A stretch of 7,288 bases of DNA, from contig CAUDZT010000083.1 of assembly GCA_958453935.1 (NCBI GenBank), forward strand, positions 1 through 7,288, given 5' to 3'. The stretch is from an uncultured Collinsella sp. (GTDB taxonomy: Bacteria > Actinomycetota > Coriobacteriia > Coriobacteriales > Coriobacteriaceae). The notes beneath the pieces were generated by a model, which was not told where the DNA came from, made no database searches, and was given only the letters and a program-made list of their open reading frames with translations. Positions 4,876-7,288 of the stretch are shown here, in pieces. Each line of letters begins with the position of its first letter. Position 1 is the first letter of the stretch. A program made the position numbers and the translations under genes.

Positions 4876-5312
4876 GCATGTTCTCGACATTCGGTGAAGG
4901 CCTCATCGTCGACTCATGGGCAAGCCGCCTGATACGACTCCCTTTCCCTGCCAGCAGCGCAGTCGCCTGACCTGCGGCTTTGGAATCGCGTTGGAAGCCG
5001 CCCTCGACCAATCATTTGCAGTTGTTGCGAGTGGCTTGTGCGTGATGCTGCGGTTGAGTTCCAGAAACGGGCGATTCCGCCCAATCGGGCATCCGAATCA
5101 CGGCCGGAAGCTCCTTTGGGACAAAAACAAAAACTCAAAGCCCTGAGTTTGAAAAAAGTTTTTGAAGTTGTCCCAGCTTTTGTCCCCGAAGCCGACGAGA
5201 CGCGACATCGCGTCATTCGGCGGCACGCGTTCCGTGTCGATGCCGAAAACTGGGTGCAACTGGAATGACGGGACGACAGAACCAAAGCCACCAGCGAAAT
5301 AGTGGGAATAAC
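4876..5312. other. Gene-free stretch with a long imperfect palindrome
   Basis: No supported gene. Open frames exist on both strands, but none has a ribosome binding site or a recognisable domain, and their composition is unlike real proteins. The clearest structure is at 5117-5175: an outer 8-bp stem TGGGACAA/TTGTCCCA, symmetrical 3-base internal loops, then CAAAAACT/AGTTTTTG (5128-5135 with 5157-5164). An alternative inner stem AAACTCA/TGAGTTT (5131-5137 with 5144-5150) is also possible. It may be an intergenic repeat family or the remains of a lost gene. Confidence 0.5.
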
Positions 5313-5347
5313 AGCCCTCGAACCCTTTGGTTCGAGGGCTTTCTTTT
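5313..5347 (+). terminator. Strong intrinsic terminator without an obvious gene
   Basis: A perfect 12-bp stem, AGCCCTCGAACC (5313-5324) with its complement (5329-5340), a CTTT loop and then TTCTTTTT form a textbook plus-strand terminator. No convincing plus-strand gene ends before it. The nearest candidate, an open frame ending at 5268, has no detectable start signals, so the terminated transcript may be a non-coding RNA or a degraded gene. Confidence 0.75.
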
Positions 5348-5373
5348 TGCATCTTTACCTGGGAAAACGACCC

Positions 5374-5454
5374 AATTATTCCCGTGTGTCCCTACTGGGC
5401 GGTACAACGGAGTACTCGGCGGTACGGGAATAATTAGGCCCTGCGGGAATAATT
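5374..5454. repeat. Three copies of a GGGAATAATT repeat, one inverted
   Basis: AATTATTCCCGT (5374-5385) is the exact reverse complement of ACGGGAATAATT (5424-5435), and a third near-copy GCGGGAATAATT follows in direct orientation (5443-5454), 19 bases from the second. A direct repeat GGCGGTAC (5398-5405 and 5418-5425) lies between. Shorter GGGAATAA words recur near 5303 and 5557. The function is unknown; protein-binding sites or an intergenic repeat are possible. Confidence 0.6.
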
Positions 5455-5491
5455 CACAATTCGGGTCCCCCGAAGGCCGATTTCGAGCGGA

Positions 5492-5598
5492 TGAAACTGA
5501 CTTGAAACTGCGAGGCGGATTCAAGCCCTCTTCAATTGCATTCGCCCAGGTCAACAAATGGGAATAAAGAAATGCGAAAATCGGTTTCCGCAGTTTCA
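5492..5598. repeat. TGAAACTG repeats in direct and inverted orientation
   Basis: TGAAACTG occurs directly repeated at 5492-5499 and 5503-5510. The longer TGAAACTGCG (5503-5512) is perfectly inverted as CGCAGTTTCA (5589-5598). The whole interval 5455-5640 lacks a supported gene. Confidence 0.45.
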
Positions 5599-5643
5599 GT
5601 GACCCCGAATGCCGCCGAATAACGCCGTGTATTCTGAGCGTAT

Positions 5644-5680
5644 TGCTTGCATTGTTGCATTATTTTCCACAATGCAAGCA
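5644..5680 (+). promoter_or_regulatory. 12-bp perfect inverted repeat at the abiEi start, probable autoregulatory operator
   Basis: TGCTTGCATTGT (5644-5655) and ACAATGCAAGCA (5669-5680) are perfect inverted arms 13 AT-rich bases apart. The right arm contains the ATG (5672) taken as the abiEi start. AbiEi antitoxins are known to repress their own operon by binding inverted repeats at the promoter, and this site fits. No ribosome binding site precedes the ATG, so the original message may have been leaderless. Confidence 0.55.
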
Positions 5681-6291
5681 TGGAATAAATCGAAGTCATA
5701 CGAGCCACCAACGACATCGCCTCTTCCCAAAGGGGGCTCTTCACATCTGTGCAGGCGAAGGTGCTCGGCGTCGAGCGGTACGCGCTCTCGAGGCTGGAAG
5801 GGCTCGGCAACATAGAGAGGCTCGCGAAGGGCGTCTACCGCATGGGCGGCTCACCGAGCACGCGGGAGGAGGACGTCCTCGCGGCCTGACTGTCGATCGA
5901 CCCGGGGAGGCGCCCCGTCGCCATGGGGGCGACGGCTGCATGGCTCTACGGCATCGGCGAGGTCAGCCCCTCGCCCTACGAGTTCTGCACGCCCGAGAGA
6001 AAGCAGACTAAGCGCCCGAACCTGATTCATCAGGAAGCGCCGCCTCGACCCGAAGGACGTGGCGATCGTCTCGGACATCCCGGCGACGAGGCCCTGGCTC
6101 ACGGTGGTGGACCTGATAGACTCCGGGGAGGAACTGAGCCTGGTCGCGAACGTGCTCGCGGACGCGCTCGAAAGGGGCCTCGTCGAAGACGAGGGCGCGC
6201 TGAGGGAGAAAATCGACGCCGGGGGGCAAAAGCCGGGATGCCGGCGGGGGCCAGCCTGTACGATTCGTTAGCTAGGAGGCGGGAAGAATGA
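5672..6291 (+). pseudogene. abiEi: Decayed abiEi antitoxin gene (type IV toxin-antitoxin)
   Basis: AbiEi is the winged-helix antitoxin and autorepressor that opposes the AbiEii nucleotidyltransferase. The protein can be followed across three frames. From ATG 5672 it reads into SKSYE; a missing base near 5704 shifts the frame to the wing-helix region LFTSVQAKVLGVERYALSRL (from about 5737). TGA at 5887-5889 interrupts AA-LSIDPGRR, probably from a TGG Trp codon. The frame continues through MGATAAWLYGIGEVSPSPYEFC. An extra base near 6028-6031 shifts it to RKRRLDPKDVAIVS and the domain VVDLIDSGEELSLVANVLAD. A lost G in the run 6221-6226 then leads to AKAGMPAGASLYDSL and a stop at 6289-6291. The total would be about 205 residues, normal for the family. 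The stop overlaps the abiEii ATG (ATGA), preserving the classic operon junction. Four lesions argue for true decay rather than a single sequencing error. Confidence 0.8.
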
Positions 6292-6509
6292 CGTACGAGA
6301 ACGGCGGTCAGCTCGACAGGGCCCTGAAGAGGGCCGTTCGCGACAGGGGCGGTGACCCCGGGGACGGCTGTCGTCGGGCTTTGCGCGACCGGTTCCTGCG
6401 CAGGGTGTTCAGCAACCCCGACGGCCGGTTTATCCTCAAGGGCGGAAGCGGGCTGCTCGCGCGCATCCCCGACGGCCGCGTCACGCGCGACATCGACTTC
6501 GCGACGGCA
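6288..6509 (+). pseudogene. abiEii: 5' fragment of abiEii toxin gene, truncated by an insertion
   Basis: AbiEii is a DUF1814-type nucleotidyltransferase toxin. The first 74 codons survive, carrying the nucleotide-binding KGGSGLLAR (51-59) and the start of the metal-binding signature TRDIDF (66-71), after which the family sequence stops at 6509. The ribosome binding site AGGAGG (6274-6279) and the ATGA overlap with abiEi are intact. The reading frame continues 36 codons into the inserted element as nonsense and ends at 6620. Most of the catalytic domain is missing, so no active toxin is expected. No further abiEii sequence is seen beyond the mobile-element remains, so the rest was probably deleted. 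Confidence 0.85.
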
Positions 6510-6627
6510 TCTGTGTTTGATAGCGTTCAATTTACGGGTTGGGGCTGCGGTGGAAATCCTGGACCAAAAGAGGACCAGGATTTCCACCGCAGCCCAAACC
6601 CGAAAATCAGGCTTGACTAAACACAGA
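6510..6627. mobile_element. 118-bp MITE-like element (non-autonomous insertion)
   Basis: The outer ends are exact inverted repeats TCTGTGTTT (6510-6518) and AAACACAGA (6619-6627). An inner pair of 31-base arms (6535-6565 and 6572-6602) matches with only two mismatches around the six-base loop AAAAGA. Between outer and inner arms the two sides match poorly. The pattern is that of the two ends of one insertion sequence brought together by internal deletion. It carries no gene. I cannot name the parent family; no clear target duplication is visible because the two flanks now belong to different genes. Confidence 0.7.
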
Positions 6628-6628
6628 C

Positions 6629-6790
6629 GGTCTGCTGCGCGAGTACTTCCCGAAGGGGACCGGCTTCTCTGCGGTCTCGGACGAGGAGGTCGAGCGGGTG
6701 TACGATGCCATCAACCGCAGGCCCCACAAGCGCCTGGGGTTCAGGACGCCCTACGAGGTCCACTACTCAGGGGTGTTGCAGTTGCTCTGA
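6629..6790 (+). pseudogene. 3' remnant of an IS30-family transposase gene
   Basis: The last 53 codons of an IS30-type DDE transposase remain: GLLREYFPKGT, then FSAVSDEEVERVYDAINRRP and KRLGFRTPYE, ending VLQLL and TGA (6788-6790). In this family the catalytic glutamate lies just before the surviving segment, so the catalytic core is lost. The bases around the stop (GTTGCAGTTGCTC) resemble a typical IS30 right end, which would place the element boundary just past 6790. It abuts the MITE-like element on the left and a broken DUF3800 gene on the right. Confidence 0.8.
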
Positions 6791-6791
6791 G

Positions 6792-7211
6792 AATTCAAGC
6801 TCGAAAAGGCGCAAGCAAAGGTATCTTGACTACGCTCTAAAGCGTGGCGTGAAGTCCGGCATCGTTGACGCGCTGAGGCTTCAGGGAATTGCCGCGAGCG
6901 AGGTTGATGCAGTTTCTGTTGTGGTTGACGAGCATTCGACTTCGATCGACGGAAAGTACAACCTGGCAGAATCGGTTGATGAGGAGCTGCGCTGCGGCAT
7001 GTTCAACCCAACGTGGCAGACCTCCTACCCTCCTGTATTTAGCGACTGGCTGCCCAAGATTCCAGTCTCCTATGTCGACTCCTCCAAGGTGGCTATGGTG
7101 AGGGCGGCTGACGTGACGGCGAACTGGGCATTTATGGCCGAGCGCGACAAAGAGACATATCCGCGAGCCTACGAGATGCTATCAAAGGCGACGGTCCTCG
7201 GGCTTCTGTAG
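6792..7211 (+). pseudogene. 3' part of a DUF3800 gene, 5' end lost at the IS30 boundary
   Basis: DUF3800 proteins have an RNase H-like fold, are common in accessory and defence regions, and have no settled function. The surviving 139 codons contain YLDYALKRGVKSGIVD, VVVDEHSTSIDGKYNL, EELRCGMFNPTW and the C-terminal YVDSSKVAMVRAADVTANWAF, all in family order. The N-terminal half with the first acidic residues (normally near the start, LDESG-like) is missing. No start codon with a ribosome binding site precedes it, and the reading frame runs back in a wrong frame through the transposase remnant. It is therefore a fragment, probably cut when the insertion sequence arrived. Whether the call should be DUF3800 or a close relative is fairly but not fully certain. 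Confidence 0.7.
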
Positions 7212-7288
7212 CGTTGGACATGTAACTATCTGTCTTTTCAAAAGCCGTGAAGATCTTGGTGGATGATAAATTGCGATTTGTCGACCTG

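Noticed and set aside
4914..5557. Several overlapping open frames on both strands in the gene-free stretch
   Set aside because: No ribosome binding sites or domains, and they run through palindromes and the orphan terminator; treated as non-coding.
7247..7288. A possible GTG-started gene entering from 7247 and leaving the right edge
   Set aside because: Only 14 codons are visible, without a ribosome binding site; too little to support a gene.

Overview
The window is GC-rich, and its gene families suggest an anaerobic gut actinobacterium of the Coriobacteriia (Collinsella/Olsenella-like). That placement is an inference from base composition and family content; no rRNA or core gene fixes it. 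No housekeeping gene is visible. The window reads as an accessory region of methyltransferases, phage-defence or toxin-type genes, an RNA-controlled gene and transposon debris.

Left part (1-1770, minus strand): three different class I SAM-dependent methyltransferase genes in one operon. The first two overlap; the third runs off the left edge. A MarR-type palindromic operator overlaps the only visible promoter, but no regulator gene lies nearby.

Middle (1978-4875): three unrelated units that each appear to depend on RNA. (a) A ToxN/AbiQ-like endoribonuclease toxin gene (2292-2741, plus) is preceded by a promoter and a three-hairpin leader in the position of a type III antitoxin RNA, although the tandem repeats expected of such an antitoxin are not obvious. 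(b) A yjdF-family gene (2895-3368, minus) follows a 121-nt leader in the position of a yjdF riboswitch. Its pairings allow an ON/OFF switch that hides the start codon. (c) An Abi-family (AbiD/AbiF-like) HEPN protein (3873-4835, minus) is followed by two small-RNA genes of identical design. Each has a sigma70 promoter with a 16-bp spacer, then an A-rich/U-rich hairpin, then a GGGCGG/CUGCCC hairpin, then a U-tract. A degenerate third copy follows. This abi-sRNA unit is the best candidate for an unusual system here.

Right part (4876-7288): about 800 bp without a supported gene, carrying inverted and direct repeats and one orphan terminator. It is followed by a decayed type IV toxin-antitoxin operon, abiEi-abiEii. 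The antitoxin gene has three frameshifts and a nonsense codon. The toxin gene is cut at codon 74 by a 118-bp MITE-like element, beyond which lie the 3' end of an IS30-family transposase gene and the 3' part of a DUF3800 gene. The region looks like a defence island in which one system (AbiE) is dead while two RNA-linked ones remain intact.
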